DNA of 26,950 nt from XYD2-FULL-39-9 sp964561035. Lineage in GTDB: Bacteria > Patescibacteriota > Patescibacteriia > Magasanikbacterales > GWA2-37-8. The stretch lies in NCBI GenBank assembly GCA_964561035.1, contig CAZLNR010000013.1, positions 1 through 26,950 of the forward strand. Reading direction: 5' to 3'. The position numbers and the translations under genes were made by a program. Shown here one piece after another: positions 13,658 through 21,603 of the stretch (position 1 is its first letter; every line of letters begins with the position of its first letter). The notes below the pieces were generated by a model. That model made no database searches. It worked only from the letters and a program-made list of their open reading frames with translations, and was not told where the DNA came from.

Positions 13658-15100
13658 TTATTTTATTTCCCGAACTTCCACCAAATTTACATTACCTGCT
13701 TGTCCTACCGGCTCTCCTGCCACCACCACCATCTGATCGCCGACTTTGGCTAACTTATGTTTTTTAATGTAAGCAATAGAACGTTCTACCAGTTCTTCTA
13801 TGGATTGGCATGGCTCCAAAATAAAAGGCACAACCCCCCATGATAAATTGAGCTGGCGCTGTACTCGCTGCGAACTTGTGCCAACCAAAATTGAAAGCGA
13901 TGGCCGCACATGACTGATAAGCCTGCCTGTTTCTCCTGACAAAGAAGCTGCTAAAATTAATTTCGCATGTATTTCTTCTGCCAGCATGCGAGATAATTGA
14001 CTAATTGCTTCATCTAAACTTGGATTATGTTTTTTAATTGGCGATAAGTTTTTATCGTCATAATGAGATTTTTCAGTGCTGATAATAATTTCCGCCATTG
14101 TCTCTACCACCAGTACCGGATGCTTGCCCACAGCTGTTTCATTTGAAAGCATAAGCGTGTCTGCATGATCTATTACCGCATTTGCTACATCGCTAACTTC
14201 AGCTCTGGTTGGACGGCGATTCTCACGCATTGAATCTAGCATTTGGGTAGCTACAATAACCGGTTTTGCCTGCTGGTTAGCAGCATCAATCATGGTTTTT
14301 TGAACCAAAGGAACCTCGGCAGCTGGAACCTCTAGACCAAGATCTCCGCGTGCAACCATAATTCCATCGCTAGCGTCTAAAATTTCCATAAGGTTTTCTA
14401 CCGCTACCCGACGTTCAATCTTGGAAATAATACGAACCGGAGGCTGATTTTTGATACCCAGTTCATTTTCAAACTGTTTTATTAAAAAACGTAAATCGAG
14501 AATATCTTTAGCCGAACGGACAAAAGACATGGCCACCAGATCTACCCCTTGCTCCAAGCCAAATTTAAGATCGTTTTTATCTTTTTCACTTAATGCCGAA
14601 ATATCAAGATCACTATCTGGGAAATTTAGGCCTTTGTGCGATAAAATACACGACCCTTCTACAACTTCCGCAGTAATTTTGGTACCTTCCACACTTTTTA
14701 CCTTTACTTCAATATGACCATCATCTATTAAAATTCGCTGGCCTGTTTGTATAAATTTATGCAGATCCGGATAATCTAGCGGGATTCTACCTGATGCATA
14801 CGAAGAAATTGATGAATCTAAAACAATATTTTCACCTACTGTAATTGCCACACCTTCTGCCGGCATAGCACCAACACGAATTTTTGGTCCTTGTAAATCT
14901 TGCATAATAGCGATCGGTTCGCCTGTTTCCGCTTCTACAGCTCTAATCTGCGCAATTAACTGAGCGTGGCTAGTATAATCACCGTGAGAAAAGTTAAGCC
15001 GTGCAATATTTAGCCCGGCTTTTACCATACTAACCAGCGTATCTTTGTCTTGGCAGGACGGACCGATTGTCGCGCAAATTTTGGTTTTCTTATTCAACAT
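13658..15100 (-). CDS. pyk: Pyruvate kinase
   Basis: 480 aa, usual bacterial length. It converts phosphoenolpyruvate and ADP to pyruvate and ATP, the last step of glycolysis. The N-terminal KTKICATIGPSC and LNFSHGDY, the barrel segment IISKIERRVAVENL, MVARGDLGLEVP, the KPVIVATQMLDSM helix and the PTRAEVSDVANAVIDHADTLMLSNETAVGKHP signature are all intact. The C-terminal domain (from about residue 355) is complete. It is the last gene of nrdR / small membrane protein / pyk, starting 3 bp after the preceding stop codon, so it is probably read from the nrdR promoter. Confidence 0.98.
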   Translation of the reverse strand: MLNKKTKICATIGPSCQDKDTLVSMVKAGLNIARLNFSHGDYTSHAQLIAQIRAVEAETGEPIAIMQDLQGPKIRVGAMPAEGVAITVGENIVLDSSISSYASGRIPLDYPDLHKFIQTGQRILIDDGHIEVKVKSVEGTKITAEVVEGSCILSHKGLNFPDSDLDISALSEKDKNDLKFGLEQGVDLVAMSFVRSAKDILDLRFLIKQFENELGIKNQPPVRIISKIERRVAVENLMEILDASDGIMVARGDLGLEVPAAEVPLVQKTMIDAANQQAKPVIVATQMLDSMRENRRPTRAEVSDVANAVIDHADTLMLSNETAVGKHPVLVVETMAEIIISTEKSHYDDKNLSPIKKHNPSLDEAISQLSRMLAEEIHAKLILAASLSGETGRLISHVRPSLSILVGTSSQRVQRQLNLSWGVVPFILEPCQSIEELVERSIAYIKKHKLAKVGDQMVVVAGEPVGQAGNVNLVEVREIK

Positions 15101-15103
15101 ATA

Positions 15104-15547
15104 TTATTTAAGCAACGCTTTGATCTGCTCTTGTTTGGCAGGGTCTAAATTAAAAAATTTCAATAAACCTTCCATTGATTGCGGCGTACTGGTAGCGCCT
15201 GATTTGGCTGTAGTTATGCCAAGCAATTCTCCATATTGCCCCCAGATATCTTTAAGCAGTGGTGGTAAAAATATAAAAGCCAAAATGATTGGCACAGCTA
15301 TTACCGCGATACGAATCCAGCTGGCTACCGCAGTCCACAACAACTTGCTATGAATCTTTCTATTTTGTTCGTAGATAATTTGTGACCATTTTAAATTTTT
15401 CTCCAACAATTCTTTTAAATCTGCGTTTGATACAGATTCATCTGAGGTTCTGGTTTTTGCAACCATTGGGCTGGCAGTAATATCAGTACCAGCTACCCCA
15501 CTACCAGCTTGCTCTGGCGCTGTCGGTGTATTAGCATGTTTAAACAT
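15104..15547 (-). CDS. Hypothetical single-pass membrane protein
   Basis: A 147-aa protein of unknown family. It has a polar Thr/Ala/Ser-rich N-terminus, a charged helix at about 41-67 (NADLKELLEKNLKWSQIIYE), a hydrophobic segment at about 70-97 (ASWIRIAVIAVPIILAFIFL) and a C-terminal tail ending in a short helix NLDPAKQEQIKALLK. It is tightly packed between nrdR (9 bp) and pyk (3 bp) on the minus strand, which supports a real gene in an operon. Nothing links it to a known function. Similar small membrane proteins with a charged pre-helix are common in Patescibacteria, from general recollection only. Confidence 0.75.
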   Translation of the reverse strand: MFKHANTPTAPEQAGSGVAGTDITASPMVAKTRTSDESVSNADLKELLEKNLKWSQIIYEQNRKIHSKLLWTAVASWIRIAVIAVPIILAFIFLPPLLKDIWGQYGELLGITTAKSGATSTPQSMEGLLKFFNLDPAKQEQIKALLK

Positions 15548-15556
15548 AGCGGTATG

Positions 15557-16009
15557 TTATTTTGTAGAAAGTTTTTTAAGCTCTTTTTCAAAGGTACGCA
15601 CATCTCGAAAATCACGATATACGCTCGCAAACCGAATATACGCCACTTTATCAAAACCGCGCAAATGCTTAATAACAATCTCTCCCAAATCTTTACTGGA
15701 AATTTCTTTTGTTTTTTTCTTCTGAATATCTCGCTCTATGGCATGAATCAGTTTATGAAAACTTTCTCTGGTATATGGCCGTTTAGTAAGCGACATGCGA
15801 ATGCCATTTTCTATTTTATCGCGCATATATACCTCCCGATGCCCGTCGCCTTTTACGACAATAATATCAAGCAGTTCAGTTTCTTCTACAGTTGAAAATC
15901 TATACTGGCATTTATCACACTCTCGGCGGCGCCTAATGGACAGATCGTCTTCTGACGGCCGAGTATCAACGACACTGGTTTCGGTATTATTACAAACAGG
16001 ACAGCGCAT
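15557..16009 (-). CDS. nrdR: Transcriptional regulator NrdR
   Basis: 150 aa, standard size. NrdR is the ATP/dATP-sensing zinc-ribbon repressor of ribonucleotide reductase genes. The zinc ribbon is MRCPVC...CDKC (Cys 3, 6, 31, 34), followed by the conserved TRPSED, RRRREC and YRFSTVEE segments and then the ATP-cone domain starting at about residue 48 (VVKGDGHREVYMRDKIENGI). No ribonucleotide reductase gene is present in the window. It is first of a three-gene operon with the small membrane protein and pyk and lies just downstream of ftsZ beyond its terminator. Confidence 0.97.
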   Translation of the reverse strand: MRCPVCNNTETSVVDTRPSEDDLSIRRRRECDKCQYRFSTVEETELLDIIVVKGDGHREVYMRDKIENGIRMSLTKRPYTRESFHKLIHAIERDIQKKKTKEISSKDLGEIVIKHLRGFDKVAYIRFASVYRDFRDVRTFEKELKKLSTK

Positions 16010-16017
16010 ATATAAAA

Positions 16018-16023
16018 ATTATA
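16018..16023 (-). promoter_or_regulatory. -10-like TATAAT 8 nt before nrdR
   Basis: A perfect TATAAT on the minus strand ends 8 nt before the ATG of nrdR, placing the predicted transcription start within 1-2 nt of the start codon. The -35 position shows no consensus. A second candidate lies upstream (16044-16072). Confidence 0.45.
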
Positions 16024-16043
16024 ACCTTACCTTACTGCACCCA

Positions 16044-16072
16044 ATTATACCGTGAGAGCAGTAAAAAAACAA
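16044..16072 (-). promoter_or_regulatory. Upstream nrdR promoter candidate
   Basis: -35 TTGTTT (16067-16072, 3/6), 17-bp spacer, perfect -10 TATAAT (16044-16049), giving a ~28-nt leader for nrdR. The -35 lies within the foot of the ftsZ terminator hairpin. Confidence 0.5.
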
Positions 16073-16094
16073 CACCTTAACCAGGTGTTGTTTT
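16063..16094 (-). terminator. ftsZ terminator
   Basis: A 12-bp perfect stem (16066-16077 with 16083-16094, AAAACAACACCT/AGGTGTTGTTTT) with a 5-nt loop. On the minus strand the stem runs into a 7-nt T tract, and it begins 16 bp after the ftsZ stop. Confidence 0.9.
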
Positions 16095-16110
16095 GTAACA
16101 TATCAAGGGC

Positions 16111-17325
16111 TTACATTCCCATTTTCTTTCGAATAAAGGCAGGGATTTCCAAATCTTCATCCTGCGCTTTATCTTTAGCAGGAGGTGCAGCGGGACGCAT
16201 TGGTGCTGCACTTGTTGAAGTGTGTGGATTATGAATAATTTGCTTAAACTTTTTTTCTTCCTCTTCCTCATCTTTCTGTACTTTTCGCATGAAATTACTT
16301 GGGGTATACTTGCCGCTTGCAAAGAAAGACTGGCCCGAGCCCTCTTCTTCAAGAGAAGAAAAACTTGGTCGGTGATCTTCAAACCCAGTGGCAATCACCG
16401 CGATACGCATATTAGCACCCATTGATTCGTCAATGGTAGCGCCAAATATAACTTTAGCATCTTCTGCGGCTGAACTGGTAACAATCTTTGCTGCTTCACT
16501 AACTTCAGCCATAGTCATATCTGGACCGCCAGTAATAGTAAAGAGGATACCTCGCGCACCATCAATTGACAGCTCAAGCAACGGACTGGAAATTGCCGAT
16601 TTTGCAGCCTCCATTGCCCTATTCTCACCCGTACCAGTACCAATACCCATAAGAGCAGAACCTGCGTCGCGCATAATAGTTTTTACGTCCGCAAAGTCAA
16701 CATTGATAAGACCGGGAATCGTAATCAGTTCTGCAATACCCTGCACACCTTGGCGTAAAATATCATCAACAATTTTAAATGATTCAAGTAATGTTGTTTT
16801 CTTATCAATAATCTGCAAAATGCGATCATTAGGAATCGTAATTATAGCGTCTACATTTCGGGCTAACTGTTCCCAAGCTTTTTCGGCAATTTCACGACGC
16901 TGCGGCCCTTCAAACGCAAATGGTTTTGTAACTACAGCTACCGTAAGTGAACCTGCTTCTTTGGCAACGGAAGCAACAGTTGGCGCCGCTCCAGAACCAG
17001 TGCCGCCACCCAAACCACAAGTAATAAATACCATGTCTGCATCTTTAACCATGTCTCTAATTTCATTCTGACTTTCTTCAGCTGCCTTACGGCCAACTTC
17101 TGGATCCATACCAGCGCCCAAACCGCGCGTTACCATCTTGCCAATATGCAATTTTTGTGGCGCGGAATTATGATGCAAAGCCTGCACATCGGTGTTCATA
17201 ACAATAAAATCAACACCGCGAATATGACTATTCACCATTCGATTAACTGCTGAACCTCCTGAGCCGCCAACACCGATTACTTTAATTTTTGCAAATGTTT
17301 CTATATCAGGTTTAACTTGTGGCAT
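16111..17325 (-). CDS. ftsZ: Cell division protein FtsZ
   Basis: 404 aa. A tubulin-like GTPase that polymerises into the Z ring. Nucleotide-binding elements are IKVIGVGGSGGSAVNRM at the N-terminus, NTDVQAL, and the tubulin signature GGGTGSG at 106-112. The GTPase domain is followed by a short acidic/variable linker and a clear C-terminal conserved peptide (EIPAFIRKKMGM), the docking site for FtsA. ftsA lies directly upstream on the same strand with a 196-bp intergenic region that holds an ftsA terminator and a separate ftsZ promoter, so the two can be transcribed independently. No Shine-Dalgarno sequence precedes the ATG. Confidence 0.99.
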   Translation of the reverse strand: MPQVKPDIETFAKIKVIGVGGSGGSAVNRMVNSHIRGVDFIVMNTDVQALHHNSAPQKLHIGKMVTRGLGAGMDPEVGRKAAEESQNEIRDMVKDADMVFITCGLGGGTGSGAAPTVASVAKEAGSLTVAVVTKPFAFEGPQRREIAEKAWEQLARNVDAIITIPNDRILQIIDKKTTLLESFKIVDDILRQGVQGIAELITIPGLINVDFADVKTIMRDAGSALMGIGTGTGENRAMEAAKSAISSPLLELSIDGARGILFTITGGPDMTMAEVSEAAKIVTSSAAEDAKVIFGATIDESMGANMRIAVIATGFEDHRPSFSSLEEEGSGQSFFASGKYTPSNFMRKVQKDEEEEEKKFKQIIHNPHTSTSAAPMRPAAPPAKDKAQDEDLEIPAFIRKKMGM

Positions 17326-17341
17326 AAAATTGTAGATAAAA

Positions 17342-17357
17342 CCGCAACAATATGCGG
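17342..17357 (-). promoter_or_regulatory. Hairpin with TTTTAT tail in the ftsZ leader
   Basis: The minus-strand leader contains CCGCA-TATTGT-TGCGG followed by TTTTATC, ending 16 nt before the ftsZ ATG. This is a small terminator-like hairpin between the predicted transcription start and the gene. It could act as attenuator, mRNA stabiliser or translation control, or be incidental. Confidence 0.4.
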
Positions 17358-17377
17358 ACGGACATTTTTTGTATTCA

Positions 17378-17405
17378 ATTATTTTTATCTCGCTTATTCT
17401 CTCAA
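17378..17405 (-). promoter_or_regulatory. Candidate ftsZ promoter
   Basis: -35 TTGAGA (17400-17405, 5/6), 16-bp spacer, -10 AATAAT (17378-17383, 5/6) on the minus strand. The predicted start near 17371 gives a ~45-nt leader containing the hairpin at 17342-17357. Confidence 0.55.
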
Positions 17406-17439
17406 AAATGCATGAACAATTTTAGTGTTCAATTTTCTT

Positions 17440-17466
17440 TGAAATAAAATAACGGAGCATCCTCCG
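17440..17466 (-). terminator. Candidate ftsA terminator
   Basis: On the minus strand CGGAG-GATG-CTCCG (17453-17466) is followed by TTATTTTATTT. The stem is only 5 bp, but the T-rich tail and position 55 bp after the ftsA stop fit a weak intrinsic terminator. Confidence 0.55.
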
Positions 17467-17521
17467 CTTATAGTGTATATTTAAAAAAACGTACTGTCAA
17501 CCCCACATTTTTACTCTATGT

Positions 17522-18790
17522 CTACGGTATAAGTGTTTTAAAAATCTTTTTTACTTGATCAAATACTTTACCGGTATTTTTTAATACTGATGCCGCACCC
17601 CCTCGTCTTTGCGCCACAGCACTACCACCCATCTGGCTTCCCCATTTTACCAAACCAACAGCAGTCGCAAAACCAAGATCATTAACCTTATCAGTAACAC
17701 TAATAATATTTATCGGATACCCTAAATTTGACGGCAATCGCAATACTTTCTTTGAAAGTTCAATTAAGCCAGGTATTTTTGCTCCCCCGCCTGTAAACAC
17801 TACCCCAGCCGGTAAAAGACCTGACCTTTGCAATTTTCTTAATTCAGCATCTACTTTTTGCAAAATCTCTTCCATGCGCGCAGAAACAATTTCGGTAACA
17901 TATTTCTTTTTAACCAGTTCATGTTCACCCGAACCAAGCTCAAATAAATCTACCTCTTCTTTTTTTGTTACCAAATCCACACGACAATCGCCGTGTTCAA
18001 TTTTAACTTTTTCTGCCACATCAACCGAAGTGCGCAACCCTACAGCTAGATCGTTGCTAACCAGCTGAGAACCCAATGGGATAATGGAGGTATGCAATAA
18101 TTGACCTTCTTCAAACACCGCCATACTTGTAGTCGCGCCACCAATATTTACCACCATAACACCCAACTCTTTCTGACGTTTGGTTACTACCGTTTCTGCC
18201 GTGGCAATAATTGACAAGACAAGATCTTCGATATCGAGACCTGACCGGTACACTGCTTTTGTTAAGTTTTTAATTTGCGCAGATGAACCTAATATTATTT
18301 GAGTGTCCACTTCTAGACGGACCCCAGTCATTGAGGTCGGGTCTTTTATGCCTGTCTGCCCATCAACCGTATATTGCTTTGGCAATACATGAAGCACTTC
18401 GTAATTAAGGGGTGTTGCAATGGATCTTGCAGCCTCAACAGCCCGAGACACATCTTCTTCAGTAATTTCATTATTTGCTTTTGAAACTGCTATCACACCT
18501 TTACTGGTTTGAGACAAAACATGCAAACCTGATATACCGACCCAAGCATTATCTACCGGAACACCAACCATTCGTTCTACACGCTCCAGACAAGCAGAGA
18601 TAGAAGACACAACATCTTCTATACTGCTAATAACACCTTTTTGTACGCCTTCTGAAGGAAATTCAGCCGCTCCTAAAATTTGAAGCTCTTCCTCTAACCC
18701 ATCTTTTTCCACTACCTGCCCTACAACCATTCGCACAAAATTTGAGCCAATATCAAGACCTCCGATTAAATTGCCCTGGTTACTTTTCAT
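17522..18790 (-). CDS. ftsA: Cell division protein FtsA
   Basis: 422 aa, an actin-fold ATPase that tethers FtsZ to the membrane. Phosphate-1 loop IGGLDIGSNFVRMVVG at the N-terminus, SHS2-type 1C insertion following at about 85-170 (VGISGLHVLSQTSKGVIAV onward), phosphate-2 VVNIGGATTSMAVFEEG, and adenosine motif GVVFTGGGAKIPGL. The C-terminus ends in the amphipathic membrane-targeting helix VFDQVKKIFKTLIP after a variable Gly/Ala/Arg-rich linker. It has its own promoter inside the 3' end of dgkA and lies upstream of ftsZ. Confidence 0.98.
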   Translation of the reverse strand: MKSNQGNLIGGLDIGSNFVRMVVGQVVEKDGLEEELQILGAAEFPSEGVQKGVISSIEDVVSSISACLERVERMVGVPVDNAWVGISGLHVLSQTSKGVIAVSKANNEITEEDVSRAVEAARSIATPLNYEVLHVLPKQYTVDGQTGIKDPTSMTGVRLEVDTQIILGSSAQIKNLTKAVYRSGLDIEDLVLSIIATAETVVTKRQKELGVMVVNIGGATTSMAVFEEGQLLHTSIIPLGSQLVSNDLAVGLRTSVDVAEKVKIEHGDCRVDLVTKKEEVDLFELGSGEHELVKKKYVTEIVSARMEEILQKVDAELRKLQRSGLLPAGVVFTGGGAKIPGLIELSKKVLRLPSNLGYPINIISVTDKVNDLGFATAVGLVKWGSQMGGSAVAQRRGGAASVLKNTGKVFDQVKKIFKTLIP

Positions 18791-18832
18791 AAAAACACGT
18801 TTATCTGCCTATCCTTAATATACAGTTATACA

Positions 18833-18861
18833 ATTATAGCACTATTTAAGCATATTTTCCA
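18833..18861 (-). promoter_or_regulatory. ftsA promoter
   Basis: -35 TGGAAA (18856-18861, 4/6), 17-bp spacer, perfect -10 TATAAT (18833-18838) on the minus strand. Predicted start near 18826 gives a ~36-nt leader. The -35 lies in the last codons of dgkA. Confidence 0.6.
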
Positions 18862-19207
18862 AGTATGGGAAAAAAATCAGCAAACCAATTACGAGCGACA
18901 CTAAAGACGTAAGCAAAACTGCGCCAGCCATTACATCTTTTATTATATATACATAATGGTGGAGCCTAGGCTTCAGCAAATCACTTAAGTACTCAAACAC
19001 AGTATTTAAAATTTCCACTAACAGCACAAGCAACACTAGCAAAATCACCATTATCAGCTGCCAGGTTGGCAGCGGCAAAATAAGCGCGGCTGCGATTGCC
19101 AGCATTCCCACTACCGATTGGATACGAAAATTCTGCTCCGACTGAAACACATGACGAAGCCCTCGAGATGCATACACAAAACTTTTCAATAATCTTGCAA
19201 ACCTCAT
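18842..19207 (-). CDS. dgkA: Diacylglycerol kinase / undecaprenol kinase family protein
   Basis: A 121-aa integral membrane kinase of the DgkA family. Residues 1-27 form the surface amphipathic segment (SFVYASRGLRHVFQSEQNFRIQ). The core shows VEILNTVFEYLSDLLKP, the family's E-x-NT-x-x-E active-site helix, and VYIIKDVMAGAVLLTSL in place of the KDxAAGAV motif, with three membrane helices. In Gram-positive bacteria this family is undecaprenol kinase, recycling the lipid carrier of wall synthesis; which lipid is used here is unknown. It starts 5 bp after the ybeY stop and is the last gene before ftsA. Confidence 0.93.
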   Translation of the reverse strand: MRFARLLKSFVYASRGLRHVFQSEQNFRIQSVVGMLAIAAALILPLPTWQLIMVILLVLLVLLVEILNTVFEYLSDLLKPRLHHYVYIIKDVMAGAVLLTSLVSLVIGLLIFFPYLENMLK

Positions 19208-19212
19208 ATAAT

Positions 19213-19647
19213 CTAAACATTAAAATAATCATCCACAATTGCCTCCTGTAAATCAAACATAATCTTTGCTTCTTTTTTTTCTATATGATCATGACCGATA
19301 ATATGCAGAAAACCATGCGCCAACATGCGCACAAATTCCTCATCAGAGGCAATAGATAGCTCCTTAGCTTGCCGAACAATTTGCGGATAGCATATATAGA
19401 TCTGTCCTAGATATGAAGTTTTAACCACCGAATCTTCTTTCCAGGCAAATGACAAAACATCTGTTGGCTTATTTTTCCCTCTGTAATGCCCATTTAACTG
19501 CTTCATCTCCGCATCTCCAATAATATTTACCTCTACCTCTCCTGATACTTTGGCGTGCTTGTGCACAAAATAAAAAATGTGCTCAACGTCTTTTTCGCCC
19601 CAATGACATTTACTTCTTTTATTAAAATCTATACTGATGCCTGGCAT
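19213..19647 (-). CDS. ybeY: Endoribonuclease YbeY (rRNA maturation)
   Basis: About 144 aa from the ATG at 19647. This metal-dependent endoribonuclease takes part in 16S rRNA 3' maturation and ribosome quality control. The zinc site is HGFLHIIGHDH, the H-x3-H-x5-H motif, followed by EAKIMFDLQEAIVDD. Also typical are the LNGHYRGKNKPTDVLSFAW segment and the GQIYIC strand. The reading frame stays open upstream to 19722, but that start would add 25 atypical residues and overlap the preceding gene by 53 bp, so I use the internal Met (MPGISIDFN). A TATAAT lies at 19669-19674, 21 nt upstream. dgkA follows after 5 bp, an order (ybeY-dgkA) common in many bacteria. Confidence 0.94.
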   Translation of the reverse strand: MPGISIDFNKRSKCHWGEKDVEHIFYFVHKHAKVSGEVEVNIIGDAEMKQLNGHYRGKNKPTDVLSFAWKEDSVVKTSYLGQIYICYPQIVRQAKELSIASDEEFVRMLAHGFLHIIGHDHIEKKEAKIMFDLQEAIVDDYFNV

Positions 19648-19669
19648 ATCATCTTGAAAAAAACAAAAA

Positions 19670-20776
19670 TTATAAATGCATAAAATCAAGCGATGACGAA
19701 GCCGCGCTTCCAAATACTGCAAAACTGCGAGCCATCATAGAAATCACTGACCTGTAATTTACCACACGAGAATCTGTAGTGTGATATAAAACAACATACA
19801 CATGTTCAGCGTCGTAAAAATAATACACCAAACCATCTGATCGTTTCTGACCGCTTCCAAAAAAACGACTAGTAAAATCTGCCAAGTCGGCAAATTTTTG
19901 ATTTGGCGCCCATCTGGCAAACCAATCTTCAAAAGACTCTTGCGGGATTCGATCTAACACTCGTATTTCTATATTCTCTCCCGTGAGCGTACTAAATAAC
20001 ACCTGCTTTCCTTCATTATCAACATCTCCTACCGCCCAATTAACCGGATAGAATACCGAATAGCCAAACACTGGATTTTTATACTCTTTAACCAACCCTG
20101 ATTCTACCAAACGCATCGGCTCCTTACCAGCCGGATTGTATAAATAGAATAATTCATGTCCATCATTGTAGCCGTCCTCGTCTGTATCAGGCTTGCTTGG
20201 ATCAGTGTTAAATATATCTTCAGCTGTATCTGTTATATCATCTTCATCCAAATCAGCGCTGTCAACTAATAGTGGCGACGGAAAATCAATAGCCACCTCA
20301 TCGCCATTTTTTATAGCTGGAATAGTGCTACTGGTAGTAGAAGGAACCACCGCCTGATCCGCCGTATTAGTACTAACCAACACATTTGAGCTCGCCGTTG
20401 AACTCACTGTAATGCGCGGCGCTGCTGGTATTTTACCACTAACCTTCTTGCTATTTTGCCAAACATAATACCCTCCTACCCCCGCCAACAACAACCCAAA
20501 AATTGCTAATAAAAATACAGCCGCAGTTTTTTTATTTGAGAATATCTTAACCACATGCGCCGCCTCCCCGTTTCCAACCGCCGTCGCCTTATCAAGCATT
20601 TTTTTCTCTCCGGGTGTCAATACAGGAGTTTTTTGAATTGTAATTTCTTTTTCAACTTTTTTAAAATGAACCACTGGATTTAATCCGCCATAAAAATCAG
20701 ACGGCATAGTTTGTGCTTGCACAGGAGGGAGTGGGTTTTCAGAAAATGTGGTCTTTTTTTTGCCGAACATACGCAT
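19670..20776 (-). CDS. TSP3-repeat membrane protein with PsbP-like C-terminal domain
   Basis: 368 aa. A long polar cytoplasmic N-terminus (about 80 residues) is followed by a membrane helix at about 84-104, a Ser/Thr/Ala-rich extracellular linker (105-160), one and a half thrombospondin type-3-like calcium-binding repeats (DLDEDDITDTAEDIFNTDP and PDTDEDGYNDGHELF, about 175-212), and a C-terminal domain from about 225 whose start (YKNPVFGYSVFYPVNWAVG) resembles the PsbP/Mog1-like fold. Function unknown; probably a calcium-dependent surface component. It is third of three neighbouring TSP3 membrane proteins. The second ATG (20770) lies 7 nt after a TATAAG hexamer and may be the true start. Confidence 0.85.
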   Translation of the reverse strand: MRMFGKKKTTFSENPLPPVQAQTMPSDFYGGLNPVVHFKKVEKEITIQKTPVLTPGEKKMLDKATAVGNGEAAHVVKIFSNKKTAAVFLLAIFGLLLAGVGGYYVWQNSKKVSGKIPAAPRITVSSTASSNVLVSTNTADQAVVPSTTSSTIPAIKNGDEVAIDFPSPLLVDSADLDEDDITDTAEDIFNTDPSKPDTDEDGYNDGHELFYLYNPAGKEPMRLVESGLVKEYKNPVFGYSVFYPVNWAVGDVDNEGKQVLFSTLTGENIEIRVLDRIPQESFEDWFARWAPNQKFADLADFTSRFFGSGQKRSDGLVYYFYDAEHVYVVLYHTTDSRVVNYRSVISMMARSFAVFGSAASSSLDFMHL

Positions 20777-20777
20777 G

Positions 20778-20783
20778 CTTATA
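20778..20783 (-). promoter_or_regulatory. -10-like TATAAG near the start of the TSP3/PsbP-like gene
   Basis: TATAAG (5/6) ends 7 nt before the ATG at 20770 and overlaps the region just before the alternative ATG at 20776. No -35 is evident. Listed because the spacing matches other genes in the window. Confidence 0.25.
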
Positions 20784-20795
20784 AACTTATTCTAT

Positions 20796-21572
20796 TTATT
20801 TTGCAGATGAAGATGTTGAAGAAACTGATATAGTGCTAGATGCAACTGGCGCAAATAATTTACCTGGCCCCAAAGGGTTATATCCATTTTTTACTTCAGT
20901 GCCATCTGGATATGTATCATTATCCGAATCTGGGTTTAAAATATTTGTTTTCCAAATTAAAACTTCATCCCCATCACTTAATCCGTCATTATCAGTATCT
21001 GAATTGAGCGGTGAACTCTTAAGGGTTATAACCTCTTCTCCATCAGTTAAACCATCTCCATCCGTATCTGGATTCTGCGGATTTGTGCCAATCTCTCTTT
21101 CTCGCACATCATCTAACCCATCCTTGTCGGTATCTACGCCCTGACCAAATAAAATTTGATCATTATTGATTTGCGCAGGAAGATTAGTGGACGAGGCTGG
21201 GTTTGCCACTGTATTGGAAGCGCTTGTTTTAGGAGCAGAGTTAACAGCCGGCTGCGATACAGTCTTTTTCTTTGCCAAAAAAAACCACCACGCTCCATAG
21301 GCACCGCCGCCTAATAATAAAGCAACCATAAACAACATCAGCACTTTTCCCAACACCGGCGAACTCATCTTGTAATTACCAATACTGTTTTCTTCAGTTA
21401 ACCCCGAAAATTGTGGCGGTACCATTGTTTTGTCCTTCTTTTTTAGCATGCCATTAGACAGCGCGTCAGGCAACTGCTCTGCAGGCTCTTTTTCGACGCC
21501 GGCAAATATATCTGCGGGTTCAGCAGGTAGGTTGCCTGGTGGATTGGCATTGTTATTTTCTTCATCAAACAT
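20796..21572 (-). CDS. Membrane-anchored protein with four TSP3 calcium-binding repeats
   Basis: 258 aa. A 74-residue polar N-terminus presumed cytoplasmic, a membrane helix at about 75-100, a Ser/Thr/Ala/Pro linker, then four thrombospondin type-3 repeats at about 147-237, each of the form DxDxDGLxDxxE-x-x-x-TNPxxPD. The repeat block ends YNPLGPGKL, closely matching the FNPLGSGRL ending of the neighbouring 130-aa protein, so the two are paralogues. A Ser/Thr-rich tail ends the protein. TSP3 repeats bind calcium and act as rigid spacers or adhesion elements outside the cell. Start ATG at 21572 is preceded by TATAAT at 8 nt. Confidence 0.88.
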   Translation of the reverse strand: MFDEENNNANPPGNLPAEPADIFAGVEKEPAEQLPDALSNGMLKKKDKTMVPPQFSGLTEENSIGNYKMSSPVLGKVLMLFMVALLLGGGAYGAWWFFLAKKKTVSQPAVNSAPKTSASNTVANPASSTNLPAQINNDQILFGQGVDTDKDGLDDVREREIGTNPQNPDTDGDGLTDGEEVITLKSSPLNSDTDNDGLSDGDEVLIWKTNILNPDSDNDTYPDGTEVKNGYNPLGPGKLFAPVASSTISVSSTSSSAK

Positions 21573-21580
21573 AATAGAAA

Positions 21581-21586
21581 ATTATA
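21581..21586 (-). promoter_or_regulatory. -10-like TATAAT 8 nt before the four-repeat TSP3 gene
   Basis: A perfect TATAAT on the minus strand, 8 nt before the ATG at 21572, in a very AT-rich 31-bp spacer; a second TATAAT lies 12 bp further upstream (21593-21598). No -35 consensus. Would give a leaderless mRNA. Confidence 0.4.
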
Positions 21587-21603
21587 TATAAAATTATATT
21601 ATT

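Noticed and set aside
16388..17071. 227-aa plus-strand ORF
   Set aside because: Antisense shadow of ftsZ; a long open frame arises from ftsZ codon usage.
19648..19722. Longer ybeY start at 19722
   Set aside because: It would overlap the preceding gene and add residues unlike any YbeY N-terminus; the Met at 19647 matches the family start.
20833..21144. Plus-strand ORF with repeated Ser-rich segments
   Set aside because: It is the mirror of the TSP3 aspartate/glycine repeats on the other strand.
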